From the NCBI GenBank assembly GCA_965368585.1, contig CBDUNM010000081.1, positions 1 to 22,008 of the forward strand: a DNA stretch of 22,008 nt. The letters run 5' to 3'. Position numbers and translations under genes: made by a program. Shown piece after piece: positions 14,129 to 21,950 of the stretch. The notes beneath the pieces were generated by a model. That model was not told the origin of the DNA. It searched no databases and worked only from the letters and a program-made list of their open reading frames with translations. This DNA comes from JARRQB01 sp965368585. GTDB lineage: Bacteria; Pseudomonadota; Gammaproteobacteria; Chromatiales; Chromatiaceae. Positions within the stretch are counted from its first letter, which is position 1, and the number at the start of each line of letters is the position of its first letter.

Positions 14129-16933
14129 CTAGCTGCCGGGATCAAACACGTACTTGGGTTTGAACCAATACACAAGTAGCGGCAGCAACATGAGCGCGGT
14201 AAAGACGTCAATGATCAGTGCTTCACCGATGAACATACCCAACCCCCAGGTATTGGCCAGGTCGGTTCCGACCAAGGGGATGAAGCTGCCTAGCAGCACG
14301 ATCACCGATACGATCACCGCGGAACCAGTCGTATTGAGCGTGTTGCGCAGCGATGTCAGCCAGTCTTTTCCGGTCGCCCGCATTTCTTCACGCAATCGCG
14401 AAAGCATGTAGATCCCGTAGTCGACACCAAGTCCCATGGCGATCGAAAGCGTTACCAGCAGATGGAAGGCGAGGTTGCCCGACCAGTTTTCTACCGCCGT
14501 AAAGTAGCCGCCGAGACCGTATTGGGCGAACAGGGTGATGAACAGACAAAAGATCAAAATTCCAGCAACCAGGAAAGACCGGAATATCAGTGCCGCGATA
14601 AGGAACACGGCCAGTGCGGTCTGCAAGGGGCTGCGCAGCCACTCCTTCATGGCGACTTCGCGCGTGGCTTCGGTCGCGCCGAGGAACCCGCCTACCGCAG
14701 GTCGCACATAACCAGGGCCCTCGACCGACAGTTCGTTGGTATCGCCCGACAGGTCGCTCACTGGGCCGGATCTGAGCCCAAAATTGACCCGGCTGAATCC
14801 CGGGTCGTTCTTGTGCGCTTCCACGTATTCCTGAATATCCATAGTGACCTGATGGGTCTCGCGCGGATCCATGGTGTTGATGAAGCCGAGAATGACACCC
14901 TCATTCCAGGTCTCCGTATCGACAAAGGACTCCATATCGCCAGCCGAGGTCATGGCTTCCAGGAGGCCGTTGTACAACTGTACGATTTCGTCCGGGCTGC
15001 GGTCGTCATCAGGGTTAATGTCCGTCAAATACTTCTTGGTGGGTACGCGCAAGTCTGCCAGATTGGTTTTTTCGCCGGGTTCGGTCGTCAACAGCATGTT
15101 GACCAGGCGAACGTACTGGGAATACGAACCGGTATAACCGATGAACGGATGAGCGCGCATCCAGTTCTCCATCTCTTCAATGGCACCGTTAAGTTCGGCG
15201 GTATTGAATACACCTTGCGCACCACAGGTTTCAGCATCCCAGCAGCCCAATTTCTTCTTGTAAACCGCACACTGTGCGAGCCGCTCCTGGCGATCCTCGA
15301 TATCGTAGAGTTCTTCGGGAAAATACTCGTCCAAGCAAGGCGGCGCGTTGGGCTCCTTGCCGCGGATCGGGACGCTCACCGATATGACACCGGGCATGAT
15401 TTCGTTCAGAGCGACCAGATCTTTCCAGGTATCGGAACTGCCCTTGAACGCGGCGCGTGCATAGTTGATGCCCTTTTCCACGCCGGGCATGATGTCGCCC
15501 TCTTCCTGCAGCTTGACGGCGGCTACCGGATCGCCTTTCCAGTTGAAGATATTGGTGTAGTTGAACGACAGGGACAAAATCAATGCGATGACGCCGATCG
15601 GCACCCATTTACCCGGCCCAGAAATCAGGCGGGTAATAAAACCGCCGACGCTGGATTCCCAGGAATGCCCCTCCCGGTGATCGCATTTTTCCTGGGAAGG
15701 CGGGAAGATGGTAAGCAACAACGGGATCAGAGTGGTGGTGGTGAACAGCAGCGTCAGCATGCCGAACATGCCGAAATAGGCGTACGCTTTATAGAAAGAG
15801 ATATCGACCGTGGCGAGCGTTGCAAACCCCACCATATCGGTGACGATCGACAGCGTAGCCGGTACGATGGTGTGGCCGATCGCAGTGCGTGCCGATTTCT
15901 CGCAGTCGCCCGAGCCGGCTTGCTCCAGCATGAAGCGTCGCGTGACCTGCACGGAGTGACCGATACCGATCGCCAGCAGCAACATGGGCGTCAGCACCAT
16001 CATGGTCGTGAGCTTGAAGGCGGAAAAACCCATCAGTCCCAAGGTTAGCGCTACGGTCATGCCGACACCAAGCAACGGGAACAGCGCGCCGCGCCAGTCT
16101 CTGAACTCCAGCCAAAGAACTGCGAGGACAATGGCGATCGAGATAGCGAACAGCCACCATTTGTTGATCAGGTCCTGCAGCATCCAGGCGAGAAAATAGG
16201 GCTCGCCCGCCACGCGCAGCTCAATCCGCGGGTCGGCTCCGTACTCGTCCATCAGGGCGCGGACTTCTCTTACCCAAGGCAGATAGATCTCCTTAACCTG
16301 GTCGCCATAGTCAGCGATGATGTAAGCGGCTTTGGCGACGCAGTGGTCCTGGTCGTAGTCCTCGAATTCGCATTTGTTGCCGTCCGCGTCCCACATCGAT
16401 ACCAGCATGGGCGCCATGACCGGATTGGTCTTGATGCCTTCGCGCAGGAACTCGAGTTGTTCTTTGGCCAGAGCCGGGTCATCGGTGCTGATCCCCTGGG
16501 TGGGTATCAAGCGTTTGAAGATCAAACCATTTTCATCGGTACCCATGAACTTGATTTTCTGTGCGGCGAAATCGATGAAATTCGCTGGGCGCGAATGGGG
16601 CAGGGCTTCGAGCTTGTAGTGGATTTCCTGAACCATGTTGACGAACCATGGTTGATAGATATCGCCCTCTTTGACCTTGAGGGCGAACACCATGAGATTG
16701 CCCATACCGAAGTTATGCTCGGCGTAGAGATTGGTCGCCACATAGCGGTTGCTTTCGGGCAGCAAGGTGTCCGGGTCGTTGCGGACGTCCAGATTCTTGA
16801 TTTGCAGCGCCGCTAAGATCGTCGCGACGATCAGAGCAACGATGATCGGCCAGCGGAATTTCAGTACGAAGTTCGCATACTTGTCGGCCAGCTGGTTTTC
16901 TTGGTCTATCGGTCGTTCTTTAGCCTCAGCCAT
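14129..16933 (-). CDS. RND/MMPL-family exporter (COG1033-like)
   Basis: 934 residues from ATG 16933 (GGGAG upstream; a TTG at 16951 would add six). The architecture is that of RND-superfamily lipid or hydrophobic-compound exporters: TM1 about 27-45, a large periplasmic loop (46-257), five TM segments (258-410) including the AIGIGHSVQVTRRF motif, a TM about 443-460, a second periplasmic domain (461-770), and five TM segments (772-920) with GLGVDYGIYMLSR. Energy should come from the proton gradient. The two periplasmic domains hold two and four Cys respectively (188, 198; 533, 555, 564, 570), suggesting disulfides. It is the last gene of a cassette with a DUF1302 outer-membrane protein and a LolA-like periplasmic protein, a combination recurrent in proteobacteria. 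The substrate is unknown. A terminator-like hairpin lies just upstream, so its expression may be lower than that of its partners. Confidence 0.92.
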   Translation of the reverse strand: MAEAKERPIDQENQLADKYANFVLKFRWPIIVALIVATILAALQIKNLDVRNDPDTLLPESNRYVATNLYAEHNFGMGNLMVFALKVKEGDIYQPWFVNMVQEIHYKLEALPHSRPANFIDFAAQKIKFMGTDENGLIFKRLIPTQGISTDDPALAKEQLEFLREGIKTNPVMAPMLVSMWDADGNKCEFEDYDQDHCVAKAAYIIADYGDQVKEIYLPWVREVRALMDEYGADPRIELRVAGEPYFLAWMLQDLINKWWLFAISIAIVLAVLWLEFRDWRGALFPLLGVGMTVALTLGLMGFSAFKLTTMMVLTPMLLLAIGIGHSVQVTRRFMLEQAGSGDCEKSARTAIGHTIVPATLSIVTDMVGFATLATVDISFYKAYAYFGMFGMLTLLFTTTTLIPLLLTIFPPSQEKCDHREGHSWESSVGGFITRLISGPGKWVPIGVIALILSLSFNYTNIFNWKGDPVAAVKLQEEGDIMPGVEKGINYARAAFKGSSDTWKDLVALNEIMPGVISVSVPIRGKEPNAPPCLDEYFPEELYDIEDRQERLAQCAVYKKKLGCWDAETCGAQGVFNTAELNGAIEEMENWMRAHPFIGYTGSYSQYVRLVNMLLTTEPGEKTNLADLRVPTKKYLTDINPDDDRSPDEIVQLYNGLLEAMTSAGDMESFVDTETWNEGVILGFINTMDPRETHQVTMDIQEYVEAHKNDPGFSRVNFGLRSGPVSDLSGDTNELSVEGPGYVRPAVGGFLGATEATREVAMKEWLRSPLQTALAVFLIAALIFRSFLVAGILIFCLFITLFAQYGLGGYFTAVENWSGNLAFHLLVTLSIAMGLGVDYGIYMLSRLREEMRATGKDWLTSLRNTLNTTGSAVIVSVIVLLGSFIPLVGTDLANTWGLGMFIGEALIIDVFTALMLLPLLVYWFKPKYVFDPGS

Positions 16934-16975
16934 CTCTCCCACGCCTCGCAATATCTACGGATGCCCACTAGCGGC

Positions 16976-17011
16976 AAGATAAAGGCGGCGTCGGAAATCC
17001 GAACGCCGCCT
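16976..17011 (-). terminator. Intra-operon terminator/attenuator between DUF1302 and RND genes
   Basis: On the minus strand AGGCGGCG pairs with CGCCGCCT (plus-strand positions 17011-17004 and 16990-16983). An inner TCGG-ATTT-CCGA extends the stem, and TTTATCTT follows. It lies 27 bases after the DUF1302 stop and about 45 bases before the RND start. The form is that of an intrinsic terminator with an imperfect U-tract; partial termination is likely. Confidence 0.7.
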
Positions 17012-17038
17012 CCTCATCGATGCAGGTAAAGACGGCGA

Positions 17039-19120
17039 TCAGTCGAAGATATACTTCATGCCGACTTGCAGGTTGGACGAATTCTCGAACTGGCCAAAGG
17101 TGGTGTCCTCGTCGCCGAAGTAGAGATTCAGTTCGCCCGTCACGAGCAGTTGATCGCTGAACGAGTACTCGACATCGAAGCGGTTCCACCAGCCGCCACC
17201 TTCTTCGTAGATGGTAATGTTGTTCCAGCGGCCCAGCTGTGCCTCACCGAAGGGCTTGGAAAAGAACAGCGAGTAAAATTCCTTGTTCTTGTACGCCTTG
17301 TTCATACCGTTGGATAAAGACAAGGTCGCCAGGTCGCCGGTGTATTTGGAGCAGTCGACGGTGTTGCCGGCCTGGGTCACGCAGCTCGCGCTTTGATTCA
17401 CGAAGTCGAGATTGCGGAACTGGATGAATTGACCACTCACCAACAGATTGGTCATGACCGTGACGTCAACGCCAAGAACGTATTTGAAGTAATCCGCCTC
17501 TTCCATGCGGAGTGCATTGGTCAGGTCGCCGATCGACAGCAGATATCGGTCCACGACGGGCTGCCGGTCGTCACGGTCGTAGAGGAATTCGCCGCGCAGC
17601 ACGAAAGGTGCGAAGTCCGTATCGAGCGCATAGTCGAACGATGCGCCAAGACTGTGAACGCGATGCAGCGATTCGGTAAATCGCAGCGTGGGCGCCCCCA
17701 GGCCCAAGGTGCCGTCGAACGCTCGAGGGTCGAAACCGCCGTAGTAGTCAGTGCCGTTGTTCACCAGGATCGTCACGGGCGTCCCAGCCAGGGTGCTGGC
17801 CAGCGCGTCGTCGCGACTCAGGTCCGTACTCACATCGGGCACCCCGCCGGGTCCGGTGGGCGCGCGCTGGACGATGAGTTCCTCACCGGTGTTCGCGTCG
17901 TGCCAGCTGAGGTTGACGTCAGGGTTGGCGCTGTGGTGATAAAAATAGTTCAACGAATAGTTCAACCCCGCATCGGTATAGTTGCGGAAGCGAAAACCGG
18001 CGTTGGCGTTGGCATCCGGCGGATAATCCCGACTCCAGGTGGTTTGCGATCCCAGCAACGTGCCGCTTCCGTCAAAACCGGTGAAGGTGTTGAAAGTCGC
18101 GAACGTGGCGTTGGCCATGTATTCGAAAGCGGATTTTGGGTTGGTCGGATTCCATATGACGTCTGTGGGCAGAGGGCCGTCGATGTTGAGCAGCTTGGTT
18201 ACATAGTTGTTTTCGTAGGGGTCGCCGGTAAATGGCGTAAAGTCGGTCCCTCCCTGGGCAACCATGTTCAAATCGCTGTCTCCGGAGCCTGTCCCTCCGG
18301 GCAGGCCGGGGCTCGCAGCGAAGCCGTCGACCGTGAGTCCGCCGAAGGGCACCAGACCCGAGGGGCTGGGGCCAAACGCGCCGCCTGCGGCGAACAGGTT
18401 GAACGACGATGCCGTCGACGCCAGCGCCGGGGCGATGTAGTAGAAGCCGTTGACCCGTCCCGAAATGGTGTCCACGCCCTTCATCAGAAAAGGGTGCCCG
18501 GAATCGCTGCGCGGGTTCAGGCCCGGTATTTTGTTCTCCTCGACCTGGGACAGGATCAACTGAATATTGCCGCGTTCCCCGATATTGCGCTCGGCGTTGA
18601 CCATCCAGATCGGAATCCGCGAGTCTTCGAAGGTGTTCTGGTTGAGTTCGCGAAAATCGGTCGGGTTAATGATATCGAGGAGCTTGATACCGTCGGCCGT
18701 ACCCCAGACCACTTGCTGCTTGCCGAGGCGCAGATCCCAATCGGCTGCAGACGTGTCGACATAGAGTTCGCGCAGATAGTCGTGTTGGGTGTAACTGCGG
18801 TGCCCCTTGTAGTCCGAATTGACGCCTTTGGCATCGTAGATCAGATTCAGTTCGCCGTGCCAGGTGGCGCTATCTCCCAAATCGCCGTTGAAGAACATCT
18901 TGGCGGAGTTTTCGAACTTCATGAGATCGCCGGCATTGTCTTCGGACCGGTCCAGTACCGACGTGGCCTGACCCGTGCGCTGACCGTCGCGAACGAAGAC
19001 GGCTGTCTCGTTTTTCAAGTGCGTGGTGACCTCAACGCCGCCGAACTCCCGTGCCTGGCTTGGCGTCGCTACGGCCAGGGTCGTCGCAAGCGCAATGGAT
19101 ATGGGTAAACGTGTGAGCAT
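17039..19120 (-). CDS. DUF1302-family outer-membrane protein
   Basis: 693 residues from ATG 19120, chosen because GGAGGGG lies five bases upstream and the N-terminus is then a clean signal peptide, MLTRLPISIALATTLAVATPSQA (not reproduced further), with cleavage after about residue 23. The open frame itself continues to 19219. The family hallmark RLGKQQVVWGTADG (131-144) and NPTDFRELNQNTFEDSRIP (153-171) are clear. The rest is rich in alternating aromatic/polar strands, as in outer-membrane beta-barrels, ending in VGMKYIFD. Loops are Gly/Pro/Asn-rich. DUF1302 proteins have no settled function; they co-occur with RND exporters and LolA-like or DUF1329 proteins. The LolA-like gene is 62 bases upstream and the RND gene 105 bases downstream. 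An outer-membrane port for the exporter is the likely role, by inference. Confidence 0.88.
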   Translation of the reverse strand: MLTRLPISIALATTLAVATPSQAREFGGVEVTTHLKNETAVFVRDGQRTGQATSVLDRSEDNAGDLMKFENSAKMFFNGDLGDSATWHGELNLIYDAKGVNSDYKGHRSYTQHDYLRELYVDTSAADWDLRLGKQQVVWGTADGIKLLDIINPTDFRELNQNTFEDSRIPIWMVNAERNIGERGNIQLILSQVEENKIPGLNPRSDSGHPFLMKGVDTISGRVNGFYYIAPALASTASSFNLFAAGGAFGPSPSGLVPFGGLTVDGFAASPGLPGGTGSGDSDLNMVAQGGTDFTPFTGDPYENNYVTKLLNIDGPLPTDVIWNPTNPKSAFEYMANATFATFNTFTGFDGSGTLLGSQTTWSRDYPPDANANAGFRFRNYTDAGLNYSLNYFYHHSANPDVNLSWHDANTGEELIVQRAPTGPGGVPDVSTDLSRDDALASTLAGTPVTILVNNGTDYYGGFDPRAFDGTLGLGAPTLRFTESLHRVHSLGASFDYALDTDFAPFVLRGEFLYDRDDRQPVVDRYLLSIGDLTNALRMEEADYFKYVLGVDVTVMTNLLVSGQFIQFRNLDFVNQSASCVTQAGNTVDCSKYTGDLATLSLSNGMNKAYKNKEFYSLFFSKPFGEAQLGRWNNITIYEEGGGWWNRFDVEYSFSDQLLVTGELNLYFGDEDTTFGQFENSSNLQVGMKYIFD

Positions 19121-19147
19121 ATTCGCCCCTCCAGTGAATGGGTGATG

Positions 19148-19180
19148 GGTCCGCTGGATTGACGCGGACCTCTTTATTTT
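19148..19180 (+). other. Intercistronic hairpin after the LolA-like gene
   Basis: GGTCCGC (19148-19154) pairs with GCGGACC (19164-19170) around nine bases. Read on the plus strand it is followed by TCTTTATTTT and looks like a terminator, though no plus-strand gene feeds it. Read on the minus strand it sits just after the LolA-like stop without a U-tract and could protect the upstream message from 3' decay or block antisense transcription. Confidence 0.5.
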
Positions 19181-19182
19181 CG

Positions 19183-20136
19183 TTATCGTTTGATCTTGCG
19201 CAGCGTCTTTTCCGACCAAAGATCGGGATCGTGGTCGGCATTGATGCGAATGGTATTCTCGGGAATGACGGCCCAGGTTTCGTGGTCGGTAGTCAGGTTC
19301 TTGCCGTACCAGTAACCCCAGGCGAGTGCGCGTGGATCATCGAAACCCTGGCTACGCCAATCGCGGTCGATGACCTTGACTTGCTGCCCGTCCTTGAAGT
19401 ATTCGCTGCGGTAGTCGGCAAAGGTCTTGGTATCGACATAACTGATGCGGTAGTCGTACCACCAGTTGTCGAATTTGGTGGTGCTCTTGAGTTTATAGAC
19501 TTCTTTCCCCTTGGGATTGCACGATGCAGTCGGCAGGTTCTTGGTCCAACGATTGCGTTCGTTGTCGGGGATCTCGATCGCGCCGAGGCAGTCATTGAAG
19601 GTTTCCTTGCCCAGGAGTTCGTGCGTTTCGTGCTGCGGTTTACGCAACACCACGTCGCCGAAGGTGAAATCGGTGCCGCCCCAGGCATCATCGTGCGCCG
19701 GTTGCGCGAAGCGGCGGATCTTGCGCAACGCCGGCAGCCAGATCATGTACGACTGGCTCTTGGCATCGTCCACGTAGTCGGTGATCAACATCCCCGTGCC
19801 GCGCAGTTTGCCGGAGCGAAATATCGCCAGATCCATAGCCTTGATGTCACTGTCGCTGTAGTCGTTGTTGAGGTAGCGCTCAAGCGTGTTGGTGGTCGGC
19901 TTCTTACCCGCGGCCTTGTTGATCAAAACGGTGATGTCTTTCTTGTCTTCGACGATGGCAAAGTTCTTGTAGCCGTAGAAATGATTGACGTAGTAGACCT
20001 GCTCGGCGATCTGGTCGGCCGTGACCGAACCTGTCGGGTAGTCCAGGGTTTTCGATACGCCGGCCAGCGCGAATGCAGGAATCAGTGCGGCGGTGAGTGC
20101 GCATGCGCGAAACGCATGGGTGCTGTGGAATACCAT
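19183..20136 (-). CDS. LolA-like periplasmic protein ('outer membrane lipoprotein-sorting protein' family)
   Basis: 317 residues from ATG 20136, with GGAGAGAGGA upstream; a TTG at 20151 would add five. The signal peptide MVFHSTHAFRACALTAALIP is followed by AFALA and a likely cut before GVSKTL. The body matches the LolA-like family seen beside RND exporters. Its signature is KLRGTGMLITDYVDDAKSQS then MIWLPALRKIRRF, followed by GGTDFTFGDV, which are strands of a LolA/LolB-type half-barrel that binds acyl chains. An aromatic C-terminal part (FDNWWYDYRISYVD, then WGYWYGKNLTTDHETWAVI) completes it. The family is annotated for lipoprotein sorting by fold only; it is not LolA itself. As first gene of the cassette with DUF1302 and RND proteins it may shuttle a hydrophobic substrate through the periplasm. 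The role is inferred. Confidence 0.87.
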   Translation of the reverse strand: MVFHSTHAFRACALTAALIPAFALAGVSKTLDYPTGSVTADQIAEQVYYVNHFYGYKNFAIVEDKKDITVLINKAAGKKPTTNTLERYLNNDYSDSDIKAMDLAIFRSGKLRGTGMLITDYVDDAKSQSYMIWLPALRKIRRFAQPAHDDAWGGTDFTFGDVVLRKPQHETHELLGKETFNDCLGAIEIPDNERNRWTKNLPTASCNPKGKEVYKLKSTTKFDNWWYDYRISYVDTKTFADYRSEYFKDGQQVKVIDRDWRSQGFDDPRALAWGYWYGKNLTTDHETWAVIPENTIRINADHDPDLWSEKTLRKIKR

Positions 20137-20214
20137 GTCCTCTCTCCTCAAAGCGTAGTTACCTTACGTCGCGTGAACGCCTACAGGGTCGTGAGCGTCG
20201 CACGGAGGCGGGTA

Positions 20215-20281
20215 GTTGTAATTTTCAAGTTCGAACTTCCCTCGGACGACACACATGCATCAATGGGAGGAAAATTACAAC
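20215..20281 (-). promoter_or_regulatory. Candidate operator with 12-base inverted repeat upstream of the LolA-like operon
   Basis: GTTGTAATTTTC (20215-20226) is repeated exactly in inverse as GAAAATTACAAC (20270-20281). Next to the left arm is a perfect 12-base palindrome, AAGTTCGAACTT (20227-20238). On the minus strand a TTGACC (20304-20299) lies 19 bases before TGTAAT (20279-20274), so the right arm would overlap the -10. A regulator binding the arms could loop or block this promoter. The repeat is seen; the promoter and control are inferred. Confidence 0.5.
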
Positions 20282-20376
20282 AATTAATGTCCAGCTTTGG
20301 TCAACACGCACAGATTATCTTGAGTCCAATCAAGAAGCTAGCAACTAAAGTCGCGTCTACTTATAGATTTATTAAT

Positions 20377-20393
20377 GTGGGCATAATTCCCAC
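20377..20393 (-). terminator. Weak hairpin directly after ugd
   Basis: GTGGG (20377-20381) pairs with CCCAC (20389-20393). On the minus strand the stem starts right after the ugd stop and is followed by an AT-rich run without a solid T-tract. It could be a weak terminator for ugd. Confidence 0.3.
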
Positions 20394-21731
20394 TTATTGC
20401 GACAGGGTCGGTGCGCGACCGATGCTGTAGTAGGTAAGCCCCGCCTGGGCGAGCGTGCGCGGGTCGTAAATATTGCGCCCGTCGAATATAACGGGGTGGC
20501 GCAGCGTTTTGGCGATCTCCGCGAAATCGGGACTGCGGAATTCGATCCATTCCGTCACCACGGCCAGCGCATCGGCATTCTGAAGCGCCGCATCCGCGGA
20601 GTCGCACAACTCCAAATCTTTACGTTGACCGTATATTCGCTGCGCTTCTGCTTTTGCCACGGGATCGAAGGCCCTGACGATCGCGCCTGCATCCCAGAGC
20701 GCTTCGATCAAGGTGCGGCTGGAGGCTTCGCGCATGTCGTCGGTATTGGGTTTGAAGGCGAGTCCCCAGACCGCAATCGTCTTGCCTCGCAGGTCGCCGG
20801 CGAAATACGCGTTGATTTTGTCGAACAGCGCCCTCTTCTGGCGATGGTTGACCGCTTCGACGGCGTGCAGCAGCTCGGGATCGTGGCCGGCGGCGAGTGC
20901 TGTCTGCTCCAGCGCGCGGACGTCTTTAGGGAAGCAGGATCCGCCATAACCGCAACCGGGATAGATGAACTGATATCCGATGCGCGGATCAGACCCGATC
21001 CCGATCCGTACTTTTTCGATGTCCGCGCCGACGCATTCCGCGATGTTGGCCAGTTCGTTCATGAAGCTGATCTTGGTCGCCAACATCGAGTTGGCGGCGT
21101 ACTTGGTAAGCTCGGCCGAACGGATATCCATCACAATGACCCGCTCATGATTCCGGTTGAACGGTGCGTACAATGCACGCATCAGTTCCGCGGTGCGCGG
21201 GTTTTCTGTGCCCACGATAATGCGGTCCGGTTTCATAAAATCCTCGATTGCGGCGCCTTCCTTTAAGAATTCCGGATTCGATACGACGTCGAATTCCAGT
21301 TCCATCCCGCGTGCCTCGAGTGTTTCGCCGATACGCAGCGTGACTTTGTCGCCGGTGCTGACCGGAACGGTCGACTTGTTGACAATGGTTTTGTAGCCGG
21401 TCATGTGTTGCGCGATGCTTTCCGCGACCGCGAGCACGTACTGCAGGTCGGCGGAACCGTCTTCGTCCGGAGGTGTGCCGACGGCGATAAACTGAAACAG
21501 GCCATGATCGACGCCGGTCTGGGCGTCGGTCGTAAACTTCAGGCGGCCGGCGGCACGATTGCGTGCCACCATTTCTTCGAGGCCCGGTTCGTGTATGGGC
21601 ACGCCACCGTTCTCGAGTAGTTCTATTTTCGCCGGGTCCACGTCGACGCACATGACGTGATTGCCGACTTCGGCGAGACAAGCGCCCGTTACTAACCCTA
21701 CGTAACCACTACCAAATATGGTGACTTTCAT
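20394..21731 (-). CDS. ugd: UDP-glucose 6-dehydrogenase
   Basis: 445 residues, class length for bacterial Ugd. It oxidises UDP-glucose to UDP-glucuronate with two NAD+, giving precursor for exopolysaccharide, capsule or modified lipid A. The NAD-binding loop is GSGYVG (7-12), NPEFLKEG lies at 152-159, the catalytic Lys210 is in ELTKYAAN, and the nucleophile Cys266 sits in GCGYGGSCFPKD (259-270). The C-terminal domain has WGLAFKPNTDDMREA. It starts from ATG 21731 after a leader with hairpins at 21794-21836, and it is separated from the LolA-like operon by 257 bases, so it is likely its own transcript. Confidence 0.97.
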   Translation of the reverse strand: MKVTIFGSGYVGLVTGACLAEVGNHVMCVDVDPAKIELLENGGVPIHEPGLEEMVARNRAAGRLKFTTDAQTGVDHGLFQFIAVGTPPDEDGSADLQYVLAVAESIAQHMTGYKTIVNKSTVPVSTGDKVTLRIGETLEARGMELEFDVVSNPEFLKEGAAIEDFMKPDRIIVGTENPRTAELMRALYAPFNRNHERVIVMDIRSAELTKYAANSMLATKISFMNELANIAECVGADIEKVRIGIGSDPRIGYQFIYPGCGYGGSCFPKDVRALEQTALAAGHDPELLHAVEAVNHRQKRALFDKINAYFAGDLRGKTIAVWGLAFKPNTDDMREASSRTLIEALWDAGAIVRAFDPVAKAEAQRIYGQRKDLELCDSADAALQNADALAVVTEWIEFRSPDFAEIAKTLRHPVIFDGRNIYDPRTLAQAGLTYYSIGRAPTLSQ

Positions 21732-21793
21732 CGCTGGCCGGGCTCTCCAATACCTGTCGTCGCAGTTGGCTTTACTTGATCGCGCGCGCTACG

Positions 21794-21879
21794 GGCGTGA
21801 CGTTCACGCCGCGAGGTGCCGCCTCTCAGAAGCGGCGCGGATGCTACCACATCTGAGTCGGCAGACATTTGACCCGACT
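21794..21879 (-). promoter_or_regulatory. Structured upstream region of ugd
   Basis: Three inverted repeats occur: GGCGTGA-CGT-TCACGCC (21794-21810), GCCGC/GCGGC (21818-21836) and AGTCGG/CCGACT (21856-21879, 12-base spacer). A -10-like TAGCAT (minus strand, 21847-21842) lies between the second and third without a good -35. The first two would be in the ugd leader RNA; the third could be an operator. No known riboswitch is recognised. Confidence 0.4.
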
Positions 21880-21907
21880 TAAATTGAAAAGAAGCACCGA
21901 TAGGTAG

Positions 21908-21936
21908 TTGACACACCGACCGCGATTCCACAAAAT
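21908..21936 (+). promoter_or_regulatory. Promoter of tRNA-Tyr
   Basis: A perfect TTGACA (21908-21913), a 17-base spacer and CAAAAT (21931-21936, four of six) are followed by a GC-rich CCGCG discriminator. The tRNA begins about eight bases after the expected transcription start. A GC-rich discriminator is typical of stringently controlled stable-RNA promoters. Confidence 0.75.
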
Positions 21937-21950
21937 ACCGCGTTCTTTAC

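Noticed and set aside
14462..16048. 528-codon plus-strand open frame opposite the RND gene
   Set aside because: The antisense sequence is His/Gln/Arg-rich with no domain. The RND frame has clear TM segments and motifs.
17393..19108. Long plus-strand open frame opposite DUF1302
   Set aside because: It is the shadow of a GC-rich gene. The minus-strand frame has a signal peptide, ribosome site and family motifs, while this frame gives low-complexity Val/Arg/Gly-rich sequence.
20215..20281. MITE or IS remnant bounded by the 12-base inverted repeat
   Set aside because: No target-site duplication flanks the arms and the unit is only 67 bases. The overlap with a promoter-like -10 fits an operator better.
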